Positions 23,492 through 32,319 are shown, numbered from the stretch's first letter. The stretch is DNA of 36,121 bases from Planctomycetota bacterium (GCA_021776825.1 JAJFFG010000111.1:1-36121), one strand, 5' to 3'. Notes: generated from the sequence alone by a model not told the origin. Made by a program: numbers and translations.

Positions 23492-25936
23492 ATGACTCAT
23501 CCCACAGCACTCCCGCTCGACGTCCTTCTGGCCCGCCGACCCTTCGTGAAGGGCTTGGCGAACGCGCTCGTCCACGACCCTGGCACGGCTGAGGACATCG
23601 AACAGGAGGCATGGCTCACCGCGCTCCGCCGACCGCCTGCTCCTGGTGGGTCGGTGCGGGGCTGGTTCTCGAAGGTGCTGCGCAACGAGGCGCGAGACTC
23701 ATGGCGTGCCGGGAGCCGTCGGACGCGCCGCGAACACGTCGCCGGGCGACGCGAGGCGCTACCGTCCACCGCAGAACTCGTGGCGCGCGAGGAGCTTCAT
23801 CGCCGCGTCGTTCTCGCGGTTCACACACTCTCCGAGCCGTACCGCTCGACGGTCTACCTGCGCTTCTTCGAGGGGCTCACCAACGCCGAAATCGCGGAGC
23901 GTGACGGCGTCTCGCAGGCTGCCGTTCGCAAGCGCATGGAGCGCGCGCTCGCCCAACTGCGCGAACGGTTGGACGACGAGCACGACGGCAACCGCGAGAA
24001 GTGGCTCGGCGGGCTCGTACTGATCGCGACCGACCACGCCGTGTCGCGGCCGGTATGGCGACTTGGAGCCACATCGATCGCCGCGGCGGCGGCCTGCGCT
24101 CTGGTCGCTGCGCTGGGTTGGGCGTGGATGTCGAGCACTGGCACTCACGCGCCGGCCGTTGCTCCGATCGTGGCTGCCGCGCCCGCCGTGAGTCCGCCTG
24201 TGGCACCTCCTCCCGAGGACGGCCAGGCCCAGCCGGAGGCCGGTGACGACGCCGGCGACTCCTCACTCGCTGGCACGCCCGCCGAGGATGACGCCGCCGT
24301 CGCCGATGACGCGACCGAGGCCGTCGCCGCGACGGGCTTCACCATCTCGGTGGTCGACGAAAAGGGCGTCCTCCTCCGCGCGGGCACCATCCGCATCGAG
24401 ACCGACGTCGAGTCGGATGCGCCCACGAAGGCGCACGAGATCGCCAAGGCGATCCCCACCGAGGTGGATCTCGCCGACGCGAACCCGTTCCGGCTCGGCG
24501 GACTCTCTCCCGCGGCGCGGGACGTTCGCTTGCACGTGGAGGCGTTCCCCTCGGACCGGCCGCCGGTGGACGACGAGTGGATCGATCTCGAGGCCGACGC
24601 CGTCGTGGTCCTCGAGCTCGTCGCGCCGATCGCCCGTTCGGTGACGGTGCGAGTGCTCGGTCCGAAGGGCGACACGCCCATCGCCGCTGCGACGGTGATC
24701 TCGGGAACTGAGGCCGGTCGGCGTGGCCTGCGTGCGCAGGATCTGCGGGGTGTATCCGGACCGGCATCGGCGATCACCGGCGACGACGGGCGGGCCGTGC
24801 TGGAGCACCTTGGTGGCGGACGCCACAACCTCGTGGTCCGTGCGGCGGGGCGCCAGTCGGCGTTCGTCGCCATGGGCGACCAGACCGAGGTGACGATCCG
24901 CCTGCCGGAGGGCAAGACGGGCACGGTGATCGCGCACTGCACCTGGCTCAACGGCGAACCGAACGCGGGCACGCTGGTCTGGATCGGCGAGGACACCGCG
25001 AGGATCGGTGAGGACGGGACCTGGCGCTTCGAGGACATCCCCGTTGGTCGACGCCAACTGTTCCTGTTCGAGCAGATGATCGGGAAGGCCGCGTACGGAC
25101 AGGCGCCCGCGGTGCGCAGCGGCGCGTGGATGGGAGAGCACGACTTCGACCTCGCCGCGGGCGAGACGGTCGAGGTGGGCGTGGGACTCGTCCAGGGCGA
25201 CGCCTCACTCGAGATCGAGTTCGTCGATGCTTCCGGCGAGCCGCGGCCGGCGGTGCACGTCGCACTGATCAACCCCGGCATCCGTACCGCGGACTGCGGA
25301 GCGGATGGGATTGTACGGTTCCAGAATCTCCCTGCTGGAGCGCTCCGCTACGACGTACAGGCGCGCAGCGGCGGACGCAGTTGGACGCGCCGACCGGCCC
25401 GGCTCCAGCCGGGGGAGACGCGACGGGAGCGCATCGTGATCGGCACCGCGACCGTCGCGGGCACGATTGCCGCCGGGACGGGCGTTGCGCCACTCAAGGC
25501 GCGGATCGTGCTCGAGAGCGCGGGCCGCAAGACCACGATCGGCTCGCGCGACGGACGCTTCGCGTTCGACGATGTGCCGTCGGGGCCCGCATGGCTCGTC
25601 GCCACGGCGAACGGCCTACGGTCGTACCCGGTGCAGATCGAGGTCGGTGTGGAGTCGCCCGCAGAGACGCACTTGGAGATCCTCCCGGGCGGCCGCGCCG
25701 CGTTCCGAGCCGAAGGCGTCGCGACGGCCTCGCTGCGCGATGCACGCGGCAACGTGTGGACGTTCGTCGAGCACGGCGAACTCCGCCACGACGTCAGCCG
25801 CGACGGTCCGCTTGTCGTCTCGGCCGCGGTCGCACCGGGCCGCTACGAGCTCGAACTCACGGGGACGGACGGCACATCGCGCAGCGTCATGGTCGAGATC
25901 GAGAGCGCTGGGCGCACCATGGTCTCAGGCGAGTAG
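23492..25936 (+). CDS. Membrane-tethered ECF sigma factor with carboxypeptidase-regulatory-like domains
   Basis: The protein has 814 aa; the ATG at 23492 begins the sigma module. Region 2 lies at about 12-80 (DPGTAEDIEQEAWLTALRRP; RGWFSKVLRNEARDSW). Region 4 lies at about 100-165 (LSEPYRSTVYLRFFEGLTNA, then a helix-turn-helix with AERDGVSQAAVRKRM). A membrane segment follows at about 192-213 (GATSIAAAAACALVAALGWA), then an Ala/Pro/Asp-rich linker and about 530 residues of repeated beta-sandwich domains of the CarboxypepD_reg/Ig-like type, for example TVAGTIAAGTGVAPLKARIV and 'GRFAFDDVPSGPAWLVATA'. The sigma part faces the cytoplasm and the beta domains the outside. Similar long ECF proteins occur in planctomycetes. 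Its control is unknown; no anti-sigma gene is adjacent. Confidence 0.88.
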   Translation: MTHPTALPLDVLLARRPFVKGLANALVHDPGTAEDIEQEAWLTALRRPPAPGGSVRGWFSKVLRNEARDSWRAGSRRTRREHVAGRREALPSTAELVAREELHRRVVLAVHTLSEPYRSTVYLRFFEGLTNAEIAERDGVSQAAVRKRMERALAQLRERLDDEHDGNREKWLGGLVLIATDHAVSRPVWRLGATSIAAAAACALVAALGWAWMSSTGTHAPAVAPIVAAAPAVSPPVAPPPEDGQAQPEAGDDAGDSSLAGTPAEDDAAVADDATEAVAATGFTISVVDEKGVLLRAGTIRIETDVESDAPTKAHEIAKAIPTEVDLADANPFRLGGLSPAARDVRLHVEAFPSDRPPVDDEWIDLEADAVVVLELVAPIARSVTVRVLGPKGDTPIAAATVISGTEAGRRGLRAQDLRGVSGPASAITGDDGRAVLEHLGGGRHNLVVRAAGRQSAFVAMGDQTEVTIRLPEGKTGTVIAHCTWLNGEPNAGTLVWIGEDTARIGEDGTWRFEDIPVGRRQLFLFEQMIGKAAYGQAPAVRSGAWMGEHDFDLAAGETVEVGVGLVQGDASLEIEFVDASGEPRPAVHVALINPGIRTADCGADGIVRFQNLPAGALRYDVQARSGGRSWTRRPARLQPGETRRERIVIGTATVAGTIAAGTGVAPLKARIVLESAGRKTTIGSRDGRFAFDDVPSGPAWLVATANGLRSYPVQIEVGVESPAETHLEILPGGRAAFRAEGVATASLRDARGNVWTFVEHGELRHDVSRDGPLVVSAAVAPGRYELELTGTDGTSRSVMVEIESAGRTMVSGE

Positions 25937-25956
25937 TAGGCGGTCCGCTGGGACGA

Positions 25957-28074
25957 TCAGCGCGACTCCTTGATCTCCCAGCCATCGATCCAGAGGTCGT
26001 CGTAGTAGAGCTCGCGTCCGCCCTGGTGGGCTTCGATCACGAAGAGCACGTCCTTCTCCTCGAACCCGGTGAGGTCGGCTTCGAACCACTTCCAATTCGA
26101 GCGGGACGGTTCCGCGTCAGGACCGACGGCGTGCCGGAGGAGCTGCTTCAGCTTTCCGTCGAACGCCAGCACGCGAAGAATGCAATCCGCGCGGCCGGGT
26201 CCGGCGGCGGGCGTGGACGACGCACGCACGCGAATGCGACTCGGCTGAGCTGGGACGCGCACCTTCCAGAATGCGCGCATCGGCCCGGCGTTCGTTCCGT
26301 GCATGCCGAGGAAACCCGATGCGCCGGGGTTCGGGGGGCGCGAGCGGTCGTCGCCGGTCTTGTCTCGCCAGCACGGGTAGCCGCCGGCGCCGTTCGCGAT
26401 CGGCGTGCGGTCGTACTGCTCGACCGTGGCGAACGGGCGTTGGAGTCTTCGGCTGCGAGGTAGCACCTCGAGCAACTCATCCAGAGTGAACAGGTCGGGC
26501 TGCGCGACCGCCGTGTCGACCAGATCGGCCCCATCGGTCGCGAGCGACGGTCTCACCTGCGCGCACGGAGTGCCGTCCGGTCGGGCAATCCGCAGGCTGA
26601 GTGCTGGCGAGCTCGCGGCCCAGTCCTCGACCTGCATCGTCAGCCTGTGCATGCCTGCGGCGAGCCGCACCGGCACCGGGTGTCGATCCGCGCTGTCCGC
26701 TACGTGTGTGTGCCGGTCGAGCACGACCTCGCCGTCCAGGACCACGCGGATCGCGTCGCCATTCCCGATCCAGAGCACAGCATCCACGTTCTCTGCCGCG
26801 TGGAGGTACGTGAACGCCCAGCCGACGCCGTTGGGCGCATCGGCGCCTGCCTCCGCAAGTTGAACCCAAGGGAGTCGGCTCGCGTGCCGCCGCCACGCCC
26901 ACTTCGACACGCGTCGGCCGGCGCGCGGCTCGGCCTTCGCGAGATCGAACGGCGGGTCGTCGAAGACCGTGTCCTTGGGGTTGGGGACGGGGCCGAGGAC
27001 GAGCCAACGACGGACCCATCCGACAGACGCCTCGGGTCGCGATGGGGCGGGCGCGCCTTCCGCGACGCCCTCTCCTTCGACCGGCGCCGCGTCGCCTCCC
27101 ATTCCCGTGAACGTCGCGCGACGGAGGAAGAGCAGCGCGAAGCACGTCTCCCACGGCTTCCCCCACGAGCCATCGTCGTTCTGCACGTCGACCAGATGTC
27201 GTGCGCCTTCGGCGTACCAGTCGTGTGTCCCGATGTGCGTGCGCTGGCCAATCGCCGCGAGCCGCTCAACGCCATAGAGGTAGTAGTTCTTCCAGACGTC
27301 GTAGTGGCCGGCAGGCCCGTGCGGGTTCGCATCCACGACGAACTGCCGTTCCAGGTATCTCCACCCCTTGGCGAGCGCAGCCTTCGCTGCGCGCCGCGCC
27401 CGCCCGAACTTGCGACTGCTCTCGGGTACCCGCTCGAGGGCGAGTTCCAGGACCATGAGCGCGCCGACGGTCATCGCCCCGGTCTCGTTCGAGTCCGTCC
27501 GATATGAGAAGCCCCCGCTCGGCTTCTGATACGCGACGACGCCCGTGAGCAGTCCGCCCCAGACGTCGACCTTGGCGCGGAAGCCGTGACGCTCAGCGGT
27601 CCACAGACCGAGGACGCCGTACTGCGTGTTGGAGAGATCCTGGTGCGTGTGCGGATACGCGAAGCGCTGGAAGGACTGCTTCTCGAGTTCGTCCTGGAGC
27701 CAGTTCGCCGCCGCGGTGATCTGCGGAGCGAACTGCGGGTCTTGGAGCGCGTCGAGCGCCAGGATGTAGACGCCGGCGGTGTACGTCTGCGGGACCGGTT
27801 GGTACCGCAGCCACCCGAGCGACTTCTTCACTTGCGGGTCATCGGGTGACACGCCCGACTTGACCAGCGTGTAGAGCAGCAGCGCGGTGTCCCCGGCGGG
27901 GTAGTGCTTGTGGTACTTCGTGGTGCCGGCGCCGTCGTCGTCGAGGTGCAGTCGCGTTGCTGCAATCCCTCGCTCGATCGCGCGATTGACCTGCTCCGCG
28001 AGCGTCTCCGCGTGCGCTGGAGCGGCGAGCAGCGCCACCGAGATCAGCGCCATGCCCGTGTGCCGGGAACCCAT
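25957..28074 (-). CDS. Secreted alpha/alpha-toroid (terpenoid cyclase-fold) protein with a C-terminal beta domain
   Basis: The protein has 705 aa. The ATG at 28074 is preceded by GGAGG at 6 nt. A signal peptide lies at residues 1-22 (GMALISVALLAAPAHA). Residues about 25-330 carry the repeating helices of a squalene-cyclase/prenyltransferase-like toroid: GDTALLLYTLVKSGVSPDD, GVYILALDALQDPQFAP and a QW-like motif VQNDDGSWGKPWETCFALL. This form without catalytic Asp motifs is common among exported planctomycete proteins and is not expected to cyclise terpenes. The C-terminal half has two galactose-binding-like beta regions (GWAFTYLHAAENVDAVLWIG; LYYDDLWIDGWEI). The function is unknown; surface binding is possible. 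It converges on the tethered sigma-factor gene with a 20-bp gap. Confidence 0.82.
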   Translation of the reverse strand: MGSRHTGMALISVALLAAPAHAETLAEQVNRAIERGIAATRLHLDDDGAGTTKYHKHYPAGDTALLLYTLVKSGVSPDDPQVKKSLGWLRYQPVPQTYTAGVYILALDALQDPQFAPQITAAANWLQDELEKQSFQRFAYPHTHQDLSNTQYGVLGLWTAERHGFRAKVDVWGGLLTGVVAYQKPSGGFSYRTDSNETGAMTVGALMVLELALERVPESSRKFGRARRAAKAALAKGWRYLERQFVVDANPHGPAGHYDVWKNYYLYGVERLAAIGQRTHIGTHDWYAEGARHLVDVQNDDGSWGKPWETCFALLFLRRATFTGMGGDAAPVEGEGVAEGAPAPSRPEASVGWVRRWLVLGPVPNPKDTVFDDPPFDLAKAEPRAGRRVSKWAWRRHASRLPWVQLAEAGADAPNGVGWAFTYLHAAENVDAVLWIGNGDAIRVVLDGEVVLDRHTHVADSADRHPVPVRLAAGMHRLTMQVEDWAASSPALSLRIARPDGTPCAQVRPSLATDGADLVDTAVAQPDLFTLDELLEVLPRSRRLQRPFATVEQYDRTPIANGAGGYPCWRDKTGDDRSRPPNPGASGFLGMHGTNAGPMRAFWKVRVPAQPSRIRVRASSTPAAGPGRADCILRVLAFDGKLKQLLRHAVGPDAEPSRSNWKWFEADLTGFEEKDVLFVIEAHQGGRELYYDDLWIDGWEIKESR

Positions 28075-28092
28075 CCACTACCTCCGGGCACG

Positions 28093-28098
28093 AGACTA
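28093..28098 (-). promoter_or_regulatory. -10 element for the toroid protein gene
   Basis: Minus strand TAGTCT preceded by GCGC, identical to the ParDE-like gene element. It would start transcription near 28086, giving a 12-nt leader that contains the GGAGG Shine-Dalgarno. Confidence 0.4.
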
Positions 28099-28157
28099 GC
28101 GCACCTCGAGAACCCTCCTGGCAGCGATTGCAGCGAGTCTACTCAGGTCGCGACGTC

Positions 28158-29372
28158 TCAGGCCTGCGCGACGATCTCGCGCCAGGCCGCGACGATTCCG
28201 GTCAGCATGCCGAGTCGGCGTCCCGCGCGCCCCGGTGGTGGATCGTGGAGTTCGACAGGCGCGGCGATCGTGCGTGCCGCGTACTGCTCCAGCGTCCCGT
28301 TCTTCACATTGCTGAGCATGCCGGCCGCTCGGCGCAGGTCGAGGAATCTGGTCGGCGTGGCGCCGCCGCTGCCCCGGAAGAGACGCATCCCGTAGTGGCC
28401 CCAGGACGCGATCACGTCGGTCGGCTGGACGAACGCGGCGAACTTCGCGCTCAGCTCGTCGAGAGACCCTCCGGCAAGCAGATCCTCGGCCGGGATCTCG
28501 GTGTGCAGGTGCGCCTCCGGCGCCAGCGGATTGCGCGGCGCCGCGATGAACGAGAACGTCTCGCCGGTGCGCGGTCGGTGCGCGACCCAAATCACGAGCT
28601 CGTGTCCGAGGTCGTGCTCCGGCGTGCCGTGCGGCCAGGCGCTCGCGTCGGCGACCACGAGCACGAGATCGTCGTAGCGATCACGGATCTCTCGCGGCAG
28701 CCGTTCCGCTTGCGTGAGTCGCCGCTTCGGTCGCGCCTGTCGCGGGCGTGGCGCGGCTTCCTGTGCGGCGATCTGCGCATCGACCATGGCGTTCATCGGC
28801 CGCATGAGCGCGCGGAACCGCTGTGCGTCCCCCTCGAGCGCGCCGAGCACGTGCATCAGCGCCTCGAGCGTCGAGACGTACTCGTCGCACGGCTCCTTCC
28901 GGATGCGGTAGTTGGACGGCGCCGGCGCCTCGAACGCGTACCGCGGCAGGGCGGCCAGCTCGGGGTTCTTGCGGACGAGCGTGCGCGCCTGACCCCACGT
29001 CCCGTCCACCACGATCAGCGTGACGGGGGTCGGGGGCGGGTCCGTCAGGATGTCGCGCGCATCGGGGCCCGGATACAGCAGCACCGCCGGTCGCTCGGGG
29101 TCATCACACGCGTCGCGGAGCGCGTCGCTGCCGTCCCACTTCAGCCCGACGTGGAGACTCGACTGCGGCAGGCAGAGGGTGGCCATGTGGGCGGTCCCGA
29201 TCGGCATCCCGCTCTCGCGCGGGTGCTGCAGGATCACGATCCTCGTCTGCGTCTCCAGCGAGACCAGCGCGCTGCAGTAGCAGACCGTGGCCGGGCGCAG
29301 GCACCGCGAACACATCGCCCGGCGGGTTCTGCCTGTGGGCGCGCGCGCGGCTGGGCTCTCGGCTGCGTCCAC
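28158..29372 (-). CDS. DTW-domain protein (tRNA acp-transferase family) with an extra C-terminal domain
   Basis: The protein has 404 aa. A GTG at 29372 is chosen because GAAGG lies 7 nt upstream; an ATG at 29315 is an alternative. The DTW domain is clear: a Cys cluster CSRCLRPATVCYC, then VVDGTWGQARTL (the D-x-T-W motif) and SNYRIRKEPCDEYVSTLEA. Members such as E. coli TapT transfer the aminocarboxypropyl group from S-adenosylmethionine to uridine in tRNA. The family is usually about 200-250 residues. Here about 170 residues follow (from YDDLVLVVADASAWPHG to the end) with 'DVIASWGHYGMRLF', 'RFLDLRRAAG' and 'NVKNGTLEQYA', an order reminiscent of a DEDD exonuclease fold. That second domain is a guess. 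The protein is cytoplasmic. Confidence 0.82.
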   Translation of the reverse strand: MDAAESPAARAPTGRTRRAMCSRCLRPATVCYCSALVSLETQTRIVILQHPRESGMPIGTAHMATLCLPQSSLHVGLKWDGSDALRDACDDPERPAVLLYPGPDARDILTDPPPTPVTLIVVDGTWGQARTLVRKNPELAALPRYAFEAPAPSNYRIRKEPCDEYVSTLEALMHVLGALEGDAQRFRALMRPMNAMVDAQIAAQEAAPRPRQARPKRRLTQAERLPREIRDRYDDLVLVVADASAWPHGTPEHDLGHELVIWVAHRPRTGETFSFIAAPRNPLAPEAHLHTEIPAEDLLAGGSLDELSAKFAAFVQPTDVIASWGHYGMRLFRGSGGATPTRFLDLRRAAGMLSNVKNGTLEQYAARTIAAPVELHDPPPGRAGRRLGMLTGIVAAWREIVAQA

Positions 29373-29616
29373 AGCGCGACCTTCGCCAACGCCGCCCCGA
29401 GACTGGTGAACATTCGCACGGGCACTCCGGTACCGAGCCCGGATCGCGCCCGCGCGAGACATCCGCTCGTTCCGTCGCCGCGGCGGGGCGTCGGAGAGCG
29501 CCGGCCTGTTGCTCGTCCATGGCGACCACGAGCGCACTGCGGCTCGCTCTCACCCGGCGCGACTCGCGCTGTCGGCGCTCGACCGTGCGGCGACCGATTG
29601 GGGCGCCGCCTCGGCG

Positions 29617-29653
29617 TCACACGCGCGTGATTCGGGCGTCGCGTCGTGACGCC
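29617..29653 (+). promoter_or_regulatory. Upstream activator site: TCAC-N6-GTGA plus a third half-site
   Basis: TCACACGCGCGTGA (29617-29630) is an inverted repeat of TCAC and GTGA separated by 6 nt. A further GTGACGCC at 29646-29653 pairs perfectly with GGCGTCAC at 29613-29620. It lies about 105 bp upstream of the -24 element, the usual distance for binding of an NtrC-type activator. The same TCAC-N6-GTGA recurs at 35909-35922 in front of the second sigma-54-like promoter. Confidence 0.6.
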
Positions 29654-29735
29654 GGTAGGACAGGCGGCCACACCGACTCCTGCCTCCGCGAGCCCAGGGA
29701 GACTCGACCGATCCCCGCCTCGGCGTTCGGCGACT

Positions 29736-29752
29736 CTGGCACGGCACCTGCG
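29736..29752 (+). promoter_or_regulatory. Sigma-54 (-24/-12) promoter of the redox operon
   Basis: CTGGCACG, four bases, then CTGC matches the sigma-54 consensus YTGGCACG-N4-TTGC except for one base of the -12 box. The invariant GG and GC doublets are at the exact spacing. Transcription should start near 29763, giving a 30-nt leader with GGAGG before the ATG at 29793. Confidence 0.72.
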
Positions 29753-29792
29753 CTCCCTCTGCCGAACCCTTCCCCGACGCGGAGGTAGAGGC

Positions 29793-30614
29793 ATGTCGAT
29801 CCGTTCCCCACATCGACGACACACAACTGTTCTCGCGAGCCTGGTGCTCGTCGCGGGTGTCGCGGCTGGATTGGCCGCGTGCGCGACGTCGGCACGTTCG
29901 CCGATCACCGGATCCCAGCGCGCTCTCGCGCTGTTCGACGAGAATTGCGCCGGGTGTCACGGCGACGCAGGCCGCGGCGATGGCGCTGCCCGGATCGGGC
30001 TATCCGTCCGTCCGCGCAACTTCCGCGACGAGGACTTCCGCTACGTCTCGGCGCCCGGCGGGCCCGCGACCGACGAGGATCTCGTCGCCACGATCCGCCA
30101 CGGGCGCACGGCTGGCGGGATGCCCGCGTTCCCCTACCTGTCCCACGACGAAGCGTTGGAACTCGCGAGCCTGGTGCGCGGGATCCGTCGTGACGGGCTA
30201 CGCGCGCAACTGGCCGAGGAACTGGCGGACGAGGAGCTCGACGCCGAGGAACTCGGCGAGATCGCCGACGATCGCGTCGAGCCCGGCGACGCCGAGCCGG
30301 TGCCGGGGCCGGGCCTGAAGTTCCGGCCGGACACCGCGCGTGGCCGCGAGCTCTACACGGCGAGCTGCGCGTCGTGCCATGGCCCCTCTGGCCGTGGAGA
30401 CGGGCTGGATCTCCCGGTCGACGCCAACGGCCGGCCCATCACCGTGCGCGACCTGACGTCGGGCTCATTCCGCGGAGGGACGCACCCGGAAGAGGTCTTC
30501 CAGCGCATCCGCTGCGGTGTGCCGGGGACTCCGATGCCCTCCGCAGACAGTCTGAACGACGAGGAGATCTGGCAGCTCGTGCACTACGTCGAGCTGCTCG
30601 CCGCACGCCGCTGA
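29793..30614 (+). CDS. Diheme cytochrome c lipoprotein
   Basis: The protein has 273 aa from an ATG with GGAGG 7 nt upstream. A lipoprotein signal (LVLVAGVAAGLAAC) puts the lipidated cysteine at residue 30. Two class-I cytochrome c domains follow: heme sites CAGCH (52-56) and CASCH (192-196), each with GDGxGRGDG-like sequence and a probable axial Met (GGMPAF, Met110; GTPMPSAD, Met248). They are joined by an acidic linker rich in Glu-Asp-Leu. It should carry electrons at the periplasmic face of a membrane. It is the first gene of a four-gene operon behind a sigma-54 promoter; the neighbours encode a cupredoxin-like protein and another cytochrome. Confidence 0.93.
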   Translation: MSIRSPHRRHTTVLASLVLVAGVAAGLAACATSARSPITGSQRALALFDENCAGCHGDAGRGDGAARIGLSVRPRNFRDEDFRYVSAPGGPATDEDLVATIRHGRTAGGMPAFPYLSHDEALELASLVRGIRRDGLRAQLAEELADEELDAEELGEIADDRVEPGDAEPVPGPGLKFRPDTARGRELYTASCASCHGPSGRGDGLDLPVDANGRPITVRDLTSGSFRGGTHPEEVFQRIRCGVPGTPMPSADSLNDEEIWQLVHYVELLAARR

Positions 30615-30653
30615 CCCGACTGCGGGCACACGCCCGCACCCGAGGAGACCAAC

Positions 30654-31418
30654 ATGTCGAACATCTCGCGCACCGCCGTTACCGCGCTCGCGGTGATCGC
30701 CGCAGGGCTCGCGGGCGTTGCACAGATCGACGCCGCGCCGTCCAAGTACGAGGCCGTCACGCTCGAGAAGAGCGGCACGATCGTCGGATCGGTGACGTTC
30801 GAGGGCACGCCGCCGAAGCCCGAGACACTGAGCACCGCCGGCACCGACCATGAGGTCTGCCACGCGAAGGACATCCCGCGCGAGGATCTCGTGGTCTCCG
30901 CCGCAGGCGGCATCAAGTGGGCCGTGGCCTCGCTGAAGAAGATGAAGCGCGGCAAGGCGTTCCCGGTGGAGAGTGCCGAGGCCCCGATCGTGCTGAGCCA
31001 GGTGGGATGCCGCTTCGTGCCGCACCTCGTGCTGGTCCCCGCCGGGCGCACGCTGCAGGTGCAGAACAACGACGGCGTGCTCCACAACGTTCACGTCAAG
31101 GCACGCCGCAACAACCCGCTGAACAAGGCGATGCCCGGAAGCCAGAAGACGATGGACCTGACGTTCAAGCGTCCGGACCGCATGCCGGTCTCGTGCGACG
31201 TCCACTCGTGGATGAAGGGCTGGATCATCGCGACGGACAGTCCGTACCACGAGGTCACGGATGACGCCGGCGCGTTCCGCATCGACCAGGTGCCACCGGG
31301 TGTGCACACGCTCGAGATCTGGCACGAGACTCTCGGCAAACAGTCGCGCGAGGTCGAGGTCAGCGCCGGGAGCGAGATGCGCGTCGACTTCAAGATGAAG
31401 AAGAAAGAGAAGGAGTGA
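30654..31418 (+). CDS. Exported cupredoxin-like copper protein with a carboxypeptidase-regulatory-like tail
   Basis: The protein has 254 aa; GAGGAG lies upstream of the ATG. A signal peptide lies at residues 1-28 (VTALAVIAAGLAGVAQIDAA). The cupredoxin core carries likely type-1 copper ligands: His144 or His147 in GVLHNVHVKA, then Cys181, His184 and Met187 in SCDVHSWMKG (C-x2-H-x2-M). The C-terminus (DDAGAFRIDQVPPGVHTLEI) is a small carboxypeptidase-regulatory-like beta domain, as in methylamine-utilisation-type plastocyanin relatives. It is likely a periplasmic blue-copper electron carrier working between the two adjacent cytochromes. It ends in a Lys-rich tail. Confidence 0.85.
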   Translation: MSNISRTAVTALAVIAAGLAGVAQIDAAPSKYEAVTLEKSGTIVGSVTFEGTPPKPETLSTAGTDHEVCHAKDIPREDLVVSAAGGIKWAVASLKKMKRGKAFPVESAEAPIVLSQVGCRFVPHLVLVPAGRTLQVQNNDGVLHNVHVKARRNNPLNKAMPGSQKTMDLTFKRPDRMPVSCDVHSWMKGWIIATDSPYHEVTDDAGAFRIDQVPPGVHTLEIWHETLGKQSREVEVSAGSEMRVDFKMKKKEKE

Positions 31419-31468
31419 GCCCCGCGGGCCCGCCCCGCAGCCGTTCACGAGACCACGAGGAGATCGAC

Positions 31469-31774
31469 ATGTTCCACCACCGACGCGCCGCGCTCGGAGC
31501 CGGCATCGCCTGCCTGCTGCTGGCGTCCATCCTGGCGTCGCTGACCTCGTGCCGCACAGTGCCCACCGCGGAGGGGACCTCCGCTGCGGCGCTCGCGGAG
31601 CCGGGCGGCGCTCGGCTCTGGCGGGAGAACTGCATGCGCTGCCACAACCTGCGCGATCCGCAGGAACGCAGCGATGCGGAGTGGGAGACGCTCGTCCATC
31701 ACATGCGCGTGAGAGCCAATCTCACGGGCGAAGAGGCGCGACGTATCGCGCGCTTCCTTCAGGCCGCGAACTGA
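31469..31774 (+). CDS. Small monoheme cytochrome c lipoprotein
   Basis: The protein has 101 aa; GAGGAGA precedes the ATG at 31469. A lipoprotein signal ends at Ser-Cys28 (LLLASILASLTSC). One heme site, CMRCH, lies at residues 55-59, followed by a helical C-terminus with HHMRVRANLTGEEARRIARF, in which Met79 is the probable sixth heme ligand. It is very short for a class-I cytochrome. It lies in the redox operon after the cupredoxin gene and probably exchanges electrons with it. Confidence 0.88.
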   Translation: MFHHRRAALGAGIACLLLASILASLTSCRTVPTAEGTSAAALAEPGGARLWRENCMRCHNLRDPQERSDAEWETLVHHMRVRANLTGEEARRIARFLQAAN

Positions 31775-31848
31775 GGCATCCGGGCTCTCCGCCACCCGAG
31801 CGGTCGGTGGCGCGACGGAGGGCCGGGAAGATCACGGAGGATCACACG

Positions 31849-32319
31849 ATGTTCACCCGCTATGCCGCCGTCGCAGCCCTGGTCGCGTCGGCACTGACGT
31901 TGGGCCTTCAGCAGGCCGGCGCGGACACCGAGGCGCCGATGGAGTACGAGGTCGTGCTGAAGCTTGGGACCCGGACGGTCGACGGCGATCGAACGAAGAT
32001 CAAGGCGAAGGGCATCCTCGAGCACCACGCTGACGACGGTGACTTCACGATCACCGCCACCGACAAGAAGGGACAGACCGTGACGCTGGCCGGGAACCTG
32101 GTCTCGGGAGCCAAGATGTCCAACGGCATCGCAACGCTCACCGTCGGCGCCGGTGCGCCGGTCCAGAACGTCAACGTGTGGGGGGCGTTCAAGCACGAAG
32201 GCAGCATGTTGAAGGCCGCGCTGATCGTCGTGGACACCGCCAACGGGAACGCGGTCACGACGGGCTCGGTGAAGGCCAAGATGGACATGCACGACGACGA
32301 GCACGGCGACGAGCACTAG
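31849..32319 (+). CDS. Exported protein with a His/Asp-rich tail, last gene of the redox operon
   Basis: The protein has 156 aa; GGAGG lies 8 nt before the ATG. A signal peptide covers about residues 1-25 (YAAVAALVASALTLGLQQAG, ending Ala-Asp). The mature protein is predicted beta-rich with no family I recognise. The C-terminus MDMHDDEHGDEH is a plausible metal-binding tail (copper, nickel or zinc). Its position in a copper/heme operon makes copper delivery or storage a reasonable guess, but nothing in the sequence proves it. Confidence 0.75.
   Translation: MFTRYAAVAALVASALTLGLQQAGADTEAPMEYEVVLKLGTRTVDGDRTKIKAKGILEHHADDGDFTITATDKKGQTVTLAGNLVSGAKMSNGIATLTVGAGAPVQNVNVWGAFKHEGSMLKAALIVVDTANGNAVTTGSVKAKMDMHDDEHGDEH

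Larger units (their letters stand above)
29373..29792. other. Divergent intergenic region between the DTW gene and the redox operon
   Basis: No gene is supported here. It contains the upstream palindrome (29617-29653) and the -24/-12 promoter (29736-29752) of the redox operon. I see no convincing promoter for the DTW gene, although its message must start within this region. Confidence 0.6.
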
